Source: Streptomyces filamentosus (GTDB taxonomy: Bacteria > Actinomycetota > Actinomycetes > Streptomycetales > Streptomycetaceae). Taken from it: a stretch of 64,000 bases of DNA. A program made the translations under genes and the position numbers. Below are positions 15,469 to 23,748 of the stretch, piece after piece; the stretch's first letter is position 1; each line of letters opens with the position of its first letter. The notes below the pieces were generated by a model. That model was not told where the DNA came from. It was given only the letters and a program-made list of their open reading frames with translations, and did no database searches. The DNA is taken from positions 1 through 64,000 of the forward strand of contig NZ_BNBE01000002.1 in assembly GCF_014654895.1 (NCBI RefSeq), given 5' to 3'.

Positions 15469-16752
15469 ATGGCACGGGCACGGAACGAGGCGTTCGTCGG
15501 ATGGATGGAGCGCGAAGGGTGGTCGGCCCCGGCGCTCGCGAAGGAGCTGGACGCGGTCGTGCGGCGGCTGACGCAGCGGGCCGGTCCGGGACGGGAGCTG
15601 TCGGAGATCACGGTCCACAAGTGGCGTTCCGGGGAGACGTCCTGGCCGCAGGAGAAGTACCGGATCGCGCTGGAGCAGGTCAGCGGGCTGCCGGTCGGCG
15701 TCTTAGGGTTCGCAGCGCCCGACCGCCGCAAGAACCGTGCACCCGTGGAGGATCCCGTGCGCCGTCGTTCCTTCGCCGTGCTGGCGGCCGGGGCTGCGGG
15801 TGCAGCCGTGCTCGGCCCGCCGGCATCCGCCGTGGCGGGGGCGGGCGGGGGTGATGTGCTGCGGCTGCGGCAGCAGCTCGACACCCTGATGGCGCTGGAC
15901 GACTCCCGAGGCGGTCACGACGCCCTGGAGCGGGCCGCGCTCGCCGGCGCGCGGGAGGCGGTCGCGCTCCAGGAGAAGCCGGCCACCCAGCGCACCCGGC
16001 AGCGGCTGTTCTCCCTCGCGGCCGACTACACCGCGACCGCGGCCTGGTCGTGCGTGGACGCCCGCGCCAGCGCCCGCGCCCAGCCGCTGCACGAGCGGGC
16101 CCTGCAACTGGCCGGGCTGGCCCAGGACCCGGTCGCCACCATGCGGGTGTGGAACTCGGTGGCGATCCTGGCCCACCAGCGCGGCGCGTATGCGGAGGCC
16201 CTCGCGGCCGGGCAGGCCGCCCGGAACACGGGCGCGGCCCGGCGCGATCCGCTGTTCGCGAGCCTCGCGCACGCACGGACCGCCATCGCCCACGCACACC
16301 TCGGTGACCACCGGCCCGCCCTGCGGGCCCTCGAATCCGCGCAGAAGACACTCGCCCAGGCCGACCCCGGGCGCCCGCGGCCGAGCTGGGTCGCGTTCTA
16401 CGGGCAGGCCGAGCTCCACGCGATCACCTCGATCGTCCACGACCGCCTGGGGCACTCCCCCGCCGCCGAAGCCGCCTCCCACCACGCGCTCGCGGCCCTG
16501 CCCGAGGAGTTCGCCCGCAACCGGGCCTTCGCCACCGCCCGCCTCGCGCTCGCCCAGCTCCACCAGGGCGACGTCGACCAAGCGGCCGCCACCACCGCCG
16601 GCGTCTTCCCCCTCCTCGGCGGCGCCGCGCTCCCGGGCCGGCTGCGGACCCTGCTCGGCGACTTCTACCGCGGCCTGATCGCCACCGCCCCCGACGCAGC
16701 CGTCACCCGCCAGTGGGCCGACCGCTACCGCACCGAATGGAGCCGCACATGA
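15469..16752 (+). CDS. XRE-type regulator with TPR-like C-terminal domain
   Basis: 427 residues. Residues about 1-85 form a Cro-like DNA-binding region (VGWMEREGWSAPALAKELD ... ITVHKWRSGETSWPQEKY). A hydrophobic Ala-rich stretch follows (RRRSFAVLAAGAAGAAVLG). The remainder is a tetratricopeptide-like helical repeat domain (for example DYTATAAWSCVDARASA, LHERALQLAGLAQDP). This architecture is common among Streptomyces regulators that sense unknown ligands. Its stop overlaps the start of the acetyltransferase gene (ATGA), so the two form an operon. Targets unknown. Confidence 0.8.
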   Translation: MARARNEAFVGWMEREGWSAPALAKELDAVVRRLTQRAGPGRELSEITVHKWRSGETSWPQEKYRIALEQVSGLPVGVLGFAAPDRRKNRAPVEDPVRRRSFAVLAAGAAGAAVLGPPASAVAGAGGGDVLRLRQQLDTLMALDDSRGGHDALERAALAGAREAVALQEKPATQRTRQRLFSLAADYTATAAWSCVDARASARAQPLHERALQLAGLAQDPVATMRVWNSVAILAHQRGAYAEALAAGQAARNTGAARRDPLFASLAHARTAIAHAHLGDHRPALRALESAQKTLAQADPGRPRPSWVAFYGQAELHAITSIVHDRLGHSPAAEAASHHALAALPEEFARNRAFATARLALAQLHQGDVDQAAATTAGVFPLLGGAALPGRLRTLLGDFYRGLIATAPDAAVTRQWADRYRTEWSRT

Positions 16753-17288
16753 CCCCCACCCTCACCCGCCACGGACACACCGACCTGCCCGCGATCCGCC
16801 AGATACTCCTCGACATCCACGCCGACGCCTACGCCGCCGAGAGGGACGACCCCTTCCACCAGACCGAGAAGTTCGCCTGGTTCGTCGACCACTGGGGCGC
16901 ACGGCCCTCCTTCGACTGCGTCATCGCCCACGACGACGGCCATCCCGCCGGCTTCGCCTACGGCGCCACCGCCGCCCTCGGCCGCGAGACCTGGCGCGGC
17001 CACCTCTCCCCCGCCCCCGTCCCGAACGGCACCTTCGCCCTGTCCGAGCTCATGGTCCGCCCCGCCTGGCGCAAGACCGGACTCGCCCAGCGCCTCCACG
17101 ACACCCTCCTCGACGCCCGGCCCGAACCCCTGGCCACCCTCCTCGTCGACACCACCCACCCCCGCGTCCAGGCCCTCTACGAAACCTGGGGCTACCGCAA
17201 GATCGGCGAACGCCGCCCCTTCCCCGACTCCCCGCTGTATGCCGTCATGCTCCGCGGCCTGCCGCCCGCAGCAGAGGAAGAGGCGTAG
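16749..17288 (+). CDS. GNAT-family N-acetyltransferase
   Basis: 179 residues; the start is fixed by the ATGA overlap with the preceding regulator. GNAT features include the central strand and acetyl-CoA loop region FALSELMVRPAWRKTGLAQRLHDTLL (V-x-P-x-W-R-x-x-G form of the Q/RxxGxG/A motif) and the C-terminal TTHPRVQALYETWGYRKIGE. It transfers an acetyl group to an unknown small molecule or protein amine. It is followed by a strong terminator. Confidence 0.85.
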   Translation: MTPTLTRHGHTDLPAIRQILLDIHADAYAAERDDPFHQTEKFAWFVDHWGARPSFDCVIAHDDGHPAGFAYGATAALGRETWRGHLSPAPVPNGTFALSELMVRPAWRKTGLAQRLHDTLLDARPEPLATLLVDTTHPRVQALYETWGYRKIGERRPFPDSPLYAVMLRGLPPAAEEEA

Positions 17289-17317
17289 GCCCCGGACGAC
17301 AGGAGTCCGGGGCCTAC
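17285..17317 (+). terminator. Terminator of the XRE-GNAT operon
   Basis: 12-bp perfect arms GTAGGCCCCGGA (17285-17296) and TCCGGGGCCTAC (17306-17317), overlapping the stop codon of the GNAT gene. Confidence 0.85.
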
Positions 17318-17374
17318 GGGGAAGGTGTGGTTCTCCGGGAGCCGTGCGGGAAGGGCCGGCTACCGGTCAGGGGG

Positions 17375-17602
17375 CTACTTCTTGGGGTGGAACATCGGGG
17401 CCGCGAGCAGCGCGGCCAGGGCCGCCGCCAGGTCGTACATCCCGGCGGCCACGGCCGCCGCGAACAGCAGCAGGATAATGGTGGCGGGGAGGTTCTCGAC
17501 CGGGATCGCGACCGGGAGACCGGGCAGCGGCCGACGCGGCGTGGAAGCCGGGAAGGTTCCGGGGCTGGCGAACGTTCGGGTAATGTCGAAGACGGACGTC
17601 AT
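17375..17602 (-). CDS. Small membrane protein next to the DNA translocase (Spd-like position)
   Basis: 75 residues from ATG 17602. A hydrophilic N-terminus precedes a long hydrophobic region (PATIILLLFAAAVAAGMYDL, then AAALAALLAAP), predicting one or two membrane helices. It lies downstream of the FtsK/TraB gene on the same strand; Streptomyces plasmids often have small membrane spread (Spd) proteins in this position, but no sequence hallmark proves this. Confidence 0.6.
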   Translation of the reverse strand: MTSVFDITRTFASPGTFPASTPRRPLPGLPVAIPVENLPATIILLLFAAAVAAGMYDLAAALAALLAAPMFHPKK

Positions 17603-17769
17603 CGAAGGGGTGCCTCTCTTCTCAGGGGTTGGACCACCTCGAAGACGTCACGACGGAGAGCCCCGCGGCCAGCTTCCTAGGGCATGGGCCAGCGGGGCCT
17701 CTCCGGCATCGCTGCTTCGAGGCGTGACGACCACATTAGCGGATCATCGACGTCCCGTCGGACCGGGGA

Positions 17770-17814
17770 CCACTAAATGTAGTCGCCAAGGCGCGCTAAC
17801 CCACTAGATGTTGT
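17770..17814. promoter_or_regulatory. Paired operator-like repeats upstream of the small membrane gene
   Basis: CCACTAAATGTAGT (17770-17783) and CCACTAGATGTTGT (17801-17814) are direct repeats 31 bp apart, i.e. about three helical turns, on the same DNA face. They lie in a 340-bp gap between the small membrane gene and the FtsK gene. They may bind a dimeric repressor such as the XRE or a GntR-type protein. Confidence 0.5.
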
Positions 17815-17888
17815 GTCGATGCTCCTAGGTCTTGTGGTCCTCCAGATTTTTGGTTACACCGCGTAGCAGCTGGGCCGTCTCTCCCCAC

Positions 17889-17908
17889 CCCCGCACACGC
17901 ATGCGGGG
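17889..17908 (-). terminator. Short hairpin after the FtsK/TraB gene
   Basis: CCCCGCA and TGCGGGG pair around a 6-nt loop, 35 bases beyond the stop at 17943. Plausible terminator, not strong. Confidence 0.45.
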
Positions 17909-17942
17909 CGGGCAGTTCCGTCCGCCTGCGCACCCACCCGGC

Positions 17943-19700
17943 TTACCGGTTTCGGGCCCATCGGTGGAGGTCGCCGCGGCGGTAGAGGTACTCCTGACCA
18001 TTCCGGCCGGCCACGTCGGGGAACTCGGGGTCGTTGATCCGGGCCCACCGCAGACCCGCGAGGCTCACCCCCTCCAGCTCACGCTGGGCAACCCGCAGCC
18101 CGATCAGCTCCTCCTCCCCCGGCACCGGCACAACGGCCGTCAGCGCCTCGCCCGCCGCAAGGCCGGCCGGAACAACCGGAGAAGGGTCACCCGGCGCCGC
18201 AGCAGGGGCGGGGGTTTTGCGGAGGGTGAGCGGCTGGTGCTGGCCGGGGACGCCGGCCATGGCCCATGCGCGGGCTTCGGCTTCGGAGAGGTTGAGGACC
18301 TGGGTCTCGCGGGCGGTGCCGCCGAGGACGACCTGGACGCGGCCGGGGTGCCGGGTGGGTTTCGGGGCGGGGGTGACCTCGGGGACGAGCATCTTCCAGG
18401 CGTTCATCGTGTAGCGCACCAGGATGCGGGTGGAGAAGTTCTCGCGCATCTCGGGACCGCCGAGGGCGCGGGCGGTGGCGGACTGGGCGACGAGCAGGAC
18501 GTGGAGGCGTACCTGACGGCCCATGAAGAGGATCTCGGCGAGCGCGTCGATCGCGGGGGAGGTCTTCGGGTCGTCGCTGGTGCGGTTCTTCTCCCAGTAG
18601 CGGCGCAGTTGGGCCATGGTCGCGTTGATCTCTTCGAGGAGGATCACGTTGCGGGGGCCGACGAGGCTGGGGTCGCTCGCGAGGACGTCGTCGCCGAGCT
18701 CTTCGGCGAGGCGGATGCGGCGGTGGCCTTCGGCGCCGAGGGCGATGAGGGCGTCGTGGATGTCGGAGATGTCGCGGCAGTAGTGGACGCCGGGGATGCC
18801 GCGGGCCCAGGTGTGGGAGATCCGCTTGAAGTCGAGGATGTGGGCCTGGGCGCCGTTGTGGAGGAACTGGCAGGCGATGGTGCGCAGGATGGTGGACTTG
18901 CCGCCGCCGGTGCCGGCGGAGATCAGGACGTGGGGGGATTCGTGGTCGAGGTCGACCGACACCTTCTTCTTTCCCGCGCCCAGGCCGATCAGCGGCGCGG
19001 ACTCCGGGACGGAGGCGAGCAGGTCGCGCACGCCGTGGTCGTCGAGGCCGAGGGAGGCCGGGGGGCGGTCCTTCTTCTTCACGATCAGGTGCGGGTCGCG
19101 GCCGGCCAGGCGCCAGGAGAAGGAGGCGTTCTGCAGGGCGAGTTTCTGCATGACGAGCTCGGCGACCTGGTCGTGGTTGAACTTCAGGTGCAGGGGCAGG
19201 TCGATACGGATCTCGGCGTCGTCGTCGGAGAAGTCGACCGGCACGTGCAGGTAGGAGGCCGGGTCGGTGTGCTCGGAGACCCCGAGCGGGTCGGCGAGCG
19301 CCTGATGCAGCGGCTCGACCCACTCCTCCAGCAACTCACGCCGCTCCCTCCCCTTGACCCTGTAGACCACCCCGCCCGCGGCCGTGGCGAGCATCGCGGC
19401 CGGGGCGCCGTAGGTGAGGGTCTGGGTGACCCCGGCGGGGTGGGTGAGGTAGGCGTACGCGCTGCCGGCGGCCGCGGCCAGGGCGGCGGTACGGACAGTG
19501 AGCCGGTGCCAGCCCGCCCGGTACGACGAACGGCGGACCGGGACGTCGAGGTTCTTCGCGATGACCCGGCGGCCCGGGCGCAGGAAAGTCGCGTCGGTGC
19601 GGCGGATCCCGTCGAGGTCCTCACCGACGAAGAACCGGCCGGCCATCGTGGCGAGGTTGTCGAGGGCCTCGTCGAGACCACGAGAAGACGGGGAGGGCAT
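17943..19700 (-). CDS. FtsK/SpoIIIE-type DNA translocase (TraB/TcpA-like)
   Basis: 585 residues. The ATG at 19700 is preferred because GGAG lies 6 nt upstream. Two membrane helices at about 66-112 (TVRTAALAAAAGSAYAYL; YGAPAAMLATAAGGVVY) are followed by an FtsK-type motor: Walker A ISAGTGGGKST (about 261-270), Walker B NVILLEEIN (about 351-359), and a VAQSATARALGG sensor region. A short C-terminal domain (EGVSLAGLRWARINDPEF) may contact DNA. In Streptomyces plasmids TraB pumps double-stranded DNA between mycelia; in Tcp systems the FtsK-like TcpA is the coupling ATPase. Because a Tcp-like channel is also present, either role is possible. GTGGTAAG repeats lie in its promoter. Confidence 0.9.
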   Translation of the reverse strand: MPSPSSRGLDEALDNLATMAGRFFVGEDLDGIRRTDATFLRPGRRVIAKNLDVPVRRSSYRAGWHRLTVRTAALAAAAGSAYAYLTHPAGVTQTLTYGAPAAMLATAAGGVVYRVKGRERRELLEEWVEPLHQALADPLGVSEHTDPASYLHVPVDFSDDDAEIRIDLPLHLKFNHDQVAELVMQKLALQNASFSWRLAGRDPHLIVKKKDRPPASLGLDDHGVRDLLASVPESAPLIGLGAGKKKVSVDLDHESPHVLISAGTGGGKSTILRTIACQFLHNGAQAHILDFKRISHTWARGIPGVHYCRDISDIHDALIALGAEGHRRIRLAEELGDDVLASDPSLVGPRNVILLEEINATMAQLRRYWEKNRTSDDPKTSPAIDALAEILFMGRQVRLHVLLVAQSATARALGGPEMRENFSTRILVRYTMNAWKMLVPEVTPAPKPTRHPGRVQVVLGGTARETQVLNLSEAEARAWAMAGVPGQHQPLTLRKTPAPAAAPGDPSPVVPAGLAAGEALTAVVPVPGEEELIGLRVAQRELEGVSLAGLRWARINDPEFPDVAGRNGQEYLYRRGDLHRWARNR

Positions 19701-19753
19701 CAGCAGCTCCACGGAAGGGGTAGGCGGCGTGCGTGCGCCTCACCCTTCGCCAC

Positions 19754-19836
19754 CGACCTCACCACCACGCTTACCACCAGTGCGCCGGCCGCATCACAGC
19801 CTCACAACACCTCGTGGTGAGTGGGGTGGTAAGCGG
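19754..19836. promoter_or_regulatory. GTGGTAAG/CTTACCAC repeats upstream of the FtsK gene
   Basis: GCTTACCACC (19769-19778) and GGTGGTAAGC (19825-19834) face each other, each next to a half-related word (CTCACCAC, GTGGTGAG). The spacing of about 56 bp and shared sequence with the repeats at 44850-45002 suggest common operators. They could instead be a transfer (clt-like) site recognised by the translocase. Confidence 0.6.
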
Positions 19837-19900
19837 CGCTCTCTGCGGTCTACGGCGTGCCGTCAGCAGGTGAACCGGCTGCTGAGCCGTCTGGGCGGGG

Positions 19901-20269
19901 TCAGGGACGCGTCTTCAGCGTGGCGGCGATCTGCCGGACGTCGATGGTGCCGGCGCGAACCTGGTCGACGAGATTGATGGCGTCCTGGCTGCTGAGGGTG
20001 AGCGCGTGGCCGGAGGCGTGGAGGTAGCCGGTGGCGACGGCCAGGGCGAACAGCTCGTTGGAGTGCTCCAGAGCGGGGACGCGGACGAGCTGGTGGAGGA
20101 GGGCCGCGGCGCGGTGGTGGGGGCGGTCGTAGACGGGGGTGTCCATGACGCGGAAGGCGTGGCGGGCGCGGGCGGCTTCGAGGGCGCCCCAGTCGGTGAT
20201 CTCCGGGTCGCCGGGGATCTCGTTGTGGGCGATGTCGAGGAGCCAGGTCAGGTCGACCTGAAGGATCAC
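19901..20269 (-). CDS. Doc/Fic-like toxin with degenerate active site
   Basis: 122 residues. The helical pattern LTWLLDIAHNEIPGDPEITDWGALEAAR ... HHRAAALLHQLVRVPALEHSNELFALAVATGYL follows death-on-curing (Doc) proteins of actinomycetes. The expected Fic motif HPFxxGN is replaced by PALEHSNELFA, so the catalytic His and the GN/GNK loop are missing or altered. It is preceded, 15 bases upstream, by an RHH-type antitoxin gene. It may be an inactive toxin, a variant, or an antidote. Confidence 0.7.
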   Translation of the reverse strand: MILQVDLTWLLDIAHNEIPGDPEITDWGALEAARARHAFRVMDTPVYDRPHHRAAALLHQLVRVPALEHSNELFALAVATGYLHASGHALTLSSQDAINLVDQVRAGTIDVRQIAATLKTRP

Positions 20270-20284
20270 GTGCGGGTCTCCGGG

Positions 20285-20512
20285 TCAGGCGGCTTCGGTG
20301 CCGCCGGCAGCGGGACGGCCGTAGCGGGCGGCGAAGGCGTCGGCGTGCTCGGCGACGGCCAGGCGGGCGCCGTCGAGGAAGCGGGCCCGGGTGAGATCGG
20401 CGTGCAGGACCTGGCCCGCGTAGTCCTCGGCGGCCACGTGCTTGGCGGCGGCTGCGTGCTGGAGCGCTTCGTACGCCTCGTCGCTGATCTCGATGCGGAG
20501 TTCCCGTGCCAT
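20285..20512 (-). CDS. Antitoxin-like protein paired with the Doc-like gene
   Basis: 75 residues starting MARELRIEISDEAYEALQHAAA, the strand-helix pattern of ribbon-helix-helix or Phd-like antitoxins (bind DNA and partner). Ends in a flexible Gly/Ala tail. ATG 20512 is chosen over a GTG nine bases upstream because the MxREL strand fits the family. The 15-bp gap to the toxin gene indicates one transcript, probably auto-repressed. Confidence 0.7.
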   Translation of the reverse strand: MARELRIEISDEAYEALQHAAAAKHVAAEDYAGQVLHADLTRARFLDGARLAVAEHADAFAARYGRPAAGGTEAA

Positions 20513-20672
20513 GACGACCACGGTAGCGGGCCGCGGCCCCCCGGGGCAGTCCCCCGCGAGTTTTCCGGCAGCCCAGCGGCATGAACGCCGGTTCGGCAGG
20601 ATGGTCCTCCCGCCCGCTGACCGTCGATGGCGACCCTTCGGGCGGAGGCCCCTCGCTCCTCTTCGCCCCTAG

Positions 20673-22083
20673 TAGTGCTTCGTTAGGTTCTTCGTCTGGT
20701 TCTGTTGCGGGGCAGGGGTTGGCCGCAGGTGGTGCAGGTGCCGGTCCAGCACTGCAGCAGGTCCTGGAGGGTGTCGAGGACCTGGTAGAGGGTCAGGCCG
20801 GCGTGTGGGCTTTTGGGGCGAGCCGCCGCAGGGTGAGGAAGGCCTGGGCGGCGGTGACGAGGGTGACGTGGTGGTGCCAGCCGCGCCAGGAGCGGCCCTC
20901 GAAGTGGTCCAGCCCGAGGCCGTGCTTGAGCTCGCGGTAGTCGTGCTCGATCCGCCAGCGCATCTTCGCCCAGCGGACCAGGTCGGCGACCGGGGTGGTG
21001 GCGGGCAAGTTCGAGATCCAATAGCCCGTCGGCGCGTCCTGACCGTCAGGCCACTCGACCAGGAGGGTCCGGGCGGGCAGGACACCGTCCCACCGGGTGC
21101 GGCCGCCGCCCGCCTGTTGGGCCGCGGCCAGGGACTGCTTGCCCGCCGGCCGGACGGTCAGGACGGCGAACCGCGAGGTCATCGGGCCTTTGCTGCCCTG
21201 CCGCCAGGTGACCTCGGTGAACTGTCCCGCACCGGTTTCCTCCGCGAGAACACTGACGGCTCGGGGCGGGGTGCGGTAGCGGGGCAGGGTCGGCGGTCCG
21301 AGCCCGCCGTAGGCGGGCCGGTGCGGCTCGGCCTCTTCGGCATGAGCGACTTCCTTGCCGGTCAGCGCGAGGACATAGGACAGCCCGCGTTCCTCCAGAC
21401 CGGTCCGGAACGGGGTGCTGACGCCGTAGCCCGCGTCGGCGACCACCACCGGCACCTCCACCTCCCAACCGGCGAGCGTGTCGAGCATGCCGAGCGCCAG
21501 GCGCCACTTCTCCTGGTGGGCCATGGCTTCGTCCGGCACCCCGGCCCTGTGGCAGCGGTCCGGCTCCTCCGTCCACTCCCGCGGCAGATACAGCTGCCAG
21601 TCCAGCGGGCAGGACGCGGTGTCGGTGGCGGCGTGGACACTGACCGCGACCTGGCAGTTCGCCCGTTTCCCTAGCGCTCCGCAGTACTGCCGGGCCACCC
21701 CGACCGAAGCGGTGCCGCACTTGGGGAACGACACATCGTCGATCACCCACACCTCCGGGCGGATCGCCCGGCTCAGCCGTTCGGCGATCCGGCGCCGCAC
21801 CGGCAGCGGATCCCACGGCGACTGGTTCACGAACTGCTGCAGGGCCTGCATGTTCCCGTCCGGCAGCCGCTCGGCCATCGGCTGGACCGACTTGCGCCGC
21901 CCGTCCAGCATCAGGCCCCGCAGATAACACCCGCCCCACCGCCGCTGATCCCGCCGCGGCAACGAGGCGAACACATCGGCAACGAACTCCGATATCTCAC
22001 CCCGGAGCCGTTCCACCTCCCCCAACCTCATGACCAGAAGATGCCCACCACCAGCCAAGATCACCCAACGTAACGAAGCACTA
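20673..22083. mobile_element. Intact IS701-family insertion sequence
   Basis: 1411 bp bounded by inverted repeats starting TAGTGCTTCGTTA (left) and its complement TAACGAAGCACTA (right), flanked by CTAG on both sides (20669-20672, 22084-22087). CTAG duplication is typical of IS701-family elements. It contains one intact transposase gene, so it is likely active or recent. Nothing else is seen in the 156 bp between the antitoxin gene and the left end. Confidence 0.92.
20793..22031 (-). CDS. IS701-family DDE transposase
   Basis: 412 residues from ATG 22031 (MRLGEVERLRGEISEFV). DDE features: first Asp in VWVIDDVSFPKCGTASVGVARQY, second Asp in VPVVVADAGYG, Glu in WRIEHDYRELKHGLGLDHFEGRSWRGWHHH. 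It ends 120 bp inside the left end of the IS. Full-length compared with family members, so presumably functional. Confidence 0.93.
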   Translation of the reverse strand: MRLGEVERLRGEISEFVADVFASLPRRDQRRWGGCYLRGLMLDGRRKSVQPMAERLPDGNMQALQQFVNQSPWDPLPVRRRIAERLSRAIRPEVWVIDDVSFPKCGTASVGVARQYCGALGKRANCQVAVSVHAATDTASCPLDWQLYLPREWTEEPDRCHRAGVPDEAMAHQEKWRLALGMLDTLAGWEVEVPVVVADAGYGVSTPFRTGLEERGLSYVLALTGKEVAHAEEAEPHRPAYGGLGPPTLPRYRTPPRAVSVLAEETGAGQFTEVTWRQGSKGPMTSRFAVLTVRPAGKQSLAAAQQAGGGRTRWDGVLPARTLLVEWPDGQDAPTGYWISNLPATTPVADLVRWAKMRWRIEHDYRELKHGLGLDHFEGRSWRGWHHHVTLVTAAQAFLTLRRLAPKAHTPA

Positions 22084-22129
22084 CTAGGCCATTTCGTTCG
22101 GATCTTGCGAGGCTTGTCATACTTCCCGA

Positions 22130-22882
22130 GTGGAGATGCAAGCCGAGGAAGCAGCGCGGCGTTGGCTGGCTGATCAGGGCATCCGCCAGATGGGCGACGG
22201 GTGGGTGAGCGACGAGAAGCCGGACGTGTTGCTCACCGCCAACCAGGTGGCGCAGTCCTGGGCCGGCGATGTGTTCGCCGAAGACCTGGATGCAGCTGAC
22301 CAGCTGCGGTTGGCCTTCGGGCTGCTGGACCTCCTCGACGACTACTGGGTCACGTGCGAGATCCGGTTCGCGAACGACGACGCGGAGTGCCCCCTGCCGG
22401 CCGACGCGCTGTGGGACGGCTACCGTCAGCGGCTGGAGGCGGACCGGGACGCCGAGGCCGTCACCTACTCGCTGTGGGTGGACTGGTTCGAGGACCACAC
22501 CACTTCCGCGACGGCCTTCGCCGAGGTCCTCGGCAACGACATCGACCGCGTGGTGGCCGAGCGATCGGAAGCCCTGCTCCGCCGAGCCCGTAGCGTTCTG
22601 GAATGTTCAGGCCCGGTGTGCTGGACGGTGAAGGAGCCGACGTACCGCACCGCCATGCGGCTTCCCGCCCTGCACGCGGCCGTCTTCCGCGGCCTCCTGA
22701 CGAGCTTCCAGGACGTCTACGGTGACCTGGAACCGGCTGCCGCACTGGCCATCCTTGACCAGCTGGATCTCCCCCCGAACACCCAGCACCTTGCCCAACT
22801 GCGCCACGTACTCGCCGCCGGGCACAAGAACCACTACCGCAGCCCCGGCGCCTGGGACGATGCGGCTCGCTCCTGCTCCTGA
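22130..22882 (+). CDS. Unknown 250-residue protein
   Basis: Starts GTG (or ATG 22136, MQAEEAARRWLADQGI). An acidic, largely helical, soluble protein with aromatic-rich segments (DDYWVTCEIRFANDD, SLWVDWFEDHTTSATAF). No domain is recognised. It begins 47 bases beyond the right duplication of the IS701 element, so its promoter may have been replaced by IS insertion. The end overlaps a decayed IS5-type transposase on the opposite strand. Confidence 0.6.
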   Translation: MEMQAEEAARRWLADQGIRQMGDGWVSDEKPDVLLTANQVAQSWAGDVFAEDLDAADQLRLAFGLLDLLDDYWVTCEIRFANDDAECPLPADALWDGYRQRLEADRDAEAVTYSLWVDWFEDHTTSATAFAEVLGNDIDRVVAERSEALLRRARSVLECSGPVCWTVKEPTYRTAMRLPALHAAVFRGLLTSFQDVYGDLEPAAALAILDQLDLPPNTQHLAQLRHVLAAGHKNHYRSPGAWDDAARSCS

Positions 22883-23029
22883 GCCGTGGGCCTGGCAGAC
22901 CACAGAAAGATGCCGGCGACGTAGAGTCCGGCCAGGTAGATGGTTGCGGTCTTGTCGTAGCGGGTGGCTATGCCACGCCACTGCTTCAAGCGGTTGATGC
23001 ACCGCTCGACACCTGCGTACGGCCAGCGG
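22880..23029 (-). pseudogene. C-terminal remnant of an IS5-family transposase
   Basis: On the minus strand the sequence encodes VERCINRLKQWRGIATRYDK followed by TATIYLAGLYVAGIFLW, the conserved C-terminus of IS5-group transposases. Everything upstream is missing; the join with the next plasmid gene lies near 23030. Confidence 0.75.
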
Positions 23030-23045
23030 GCGTTACGAGGAGGAG

Positions 23046-23660
23046 ATGGAAGCCCACCTGCTGACTCTGGAGGACGTCGAGCGCGCTCAGGCCGAGGCCC
23101 GGATCCTGCGCCGGCGGCTGCACGCGCAGGGCCGGCACGATGAGACGGTCGTACTGGAGCAGACGCAGGCCCAGCCGGTCTCCTTCGAGGAACTGGTGCA
23201 GCGGCTCGGCGAGCTGGAGCACGTCCTGGTGACCGCCGACCTCGCCCTCACCCAGTCCCTTGACGACCACGAGCTCGCGCGGACCTGGGCTGCGAAGGCG
23301 TGGCAGGGCCTGCGCTCGCTCGACTCGTACGCGGAGGCGCAGAAGGACGGGCTGGTCAACGGCGGGTACTTCCAGTTCTGCCTGACCACCCCGGTGGCCA
23401 GCGCCCGGATCTTCCCCGTGAAGCAGATCGCGATGGGCGAGACCGAGGCGACGAAAACCACCTGGGGGGACGAGCGGATCTTCCCTGCCCCCAGCAAGCT
23501 CGACCCGCGGGGCCGGATGCAGATGGAGGCGCACCTCAAGCTCGGGTCGAAGGGATCGGTCTCGCCCCGGATCTACTTCTACGACGACAGCCGGGGAATC
23601 ACGGGGAAGATCGTGGGCGGCTACATCGGGCCCCATCTGACCAACCGCAAGACCAGCTGA
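23046..23660 (+). CDS. Unknown 204-residue plasmid protein, possibly 5'-truncated
   Basis: The ATG at 23046 has GAGGAGGAG upstream. The N-terminal half is helical and coiled-coil-like (LEDVERAQAEARILRRRLHAQG ... FEELVQRLGELEHVLV). The C-terminal half is beta-rich (GYFQFCLTTPV, LGSKGSVSPRIYFYDDSRG). No recognised family. Because an IS remnant abuts the start, the gene may have lost upstream codons. Shared terminator with the converging pilus operon. Confidence 0.6.
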   Translation: MEAHLLTLEDVERAQAEARILRRRLHAQGRHDETVVLEQTQAQPVSFEELVQRLGELEHVLVTADLALTQSLDDHELARTWAAKAWQGLRSLDSYAEAQKDGLVNGGYFQFCLTTPVASARIFPVKQIAMGETEATKTTWGDERIFPAPSKLDPRGRMQMEAHLKLGSKGSVSPRIYFYDDSRGITGKIVGGYIGPHLTNRKTS

Positions 23661-23694
23661 TCTCCTTCGCTGCGGCCCACCGTCGCGGACAGAA

Positions 23695-23726
23695 AAGCGC
23701 CGGCCCCTGTACGGGGGCCGGCGCTT
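23695..23726. terminator. Bidirectional terminator at the end of the pilus operon
   Basis: Perfect 13-bp arms AAGCGCCGGCCCC (23695-23707) and GGGGCCGGCGCTT (23714-23726). It sits between a plus-strand gene ending at 23660 and the minus-strand operon ending at 23749. Confidence 0.85.
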
Positions 23727-23748
23727 GGCGTGTCGACGGCGGACCGGG

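Noticed and set aside
17832..19820. Long plus-strand frame opposite the FtsK/TraB gene
   Set aside because: Antisense of a high-GC gene; the minus strand contains Walker motifs and a normal start.
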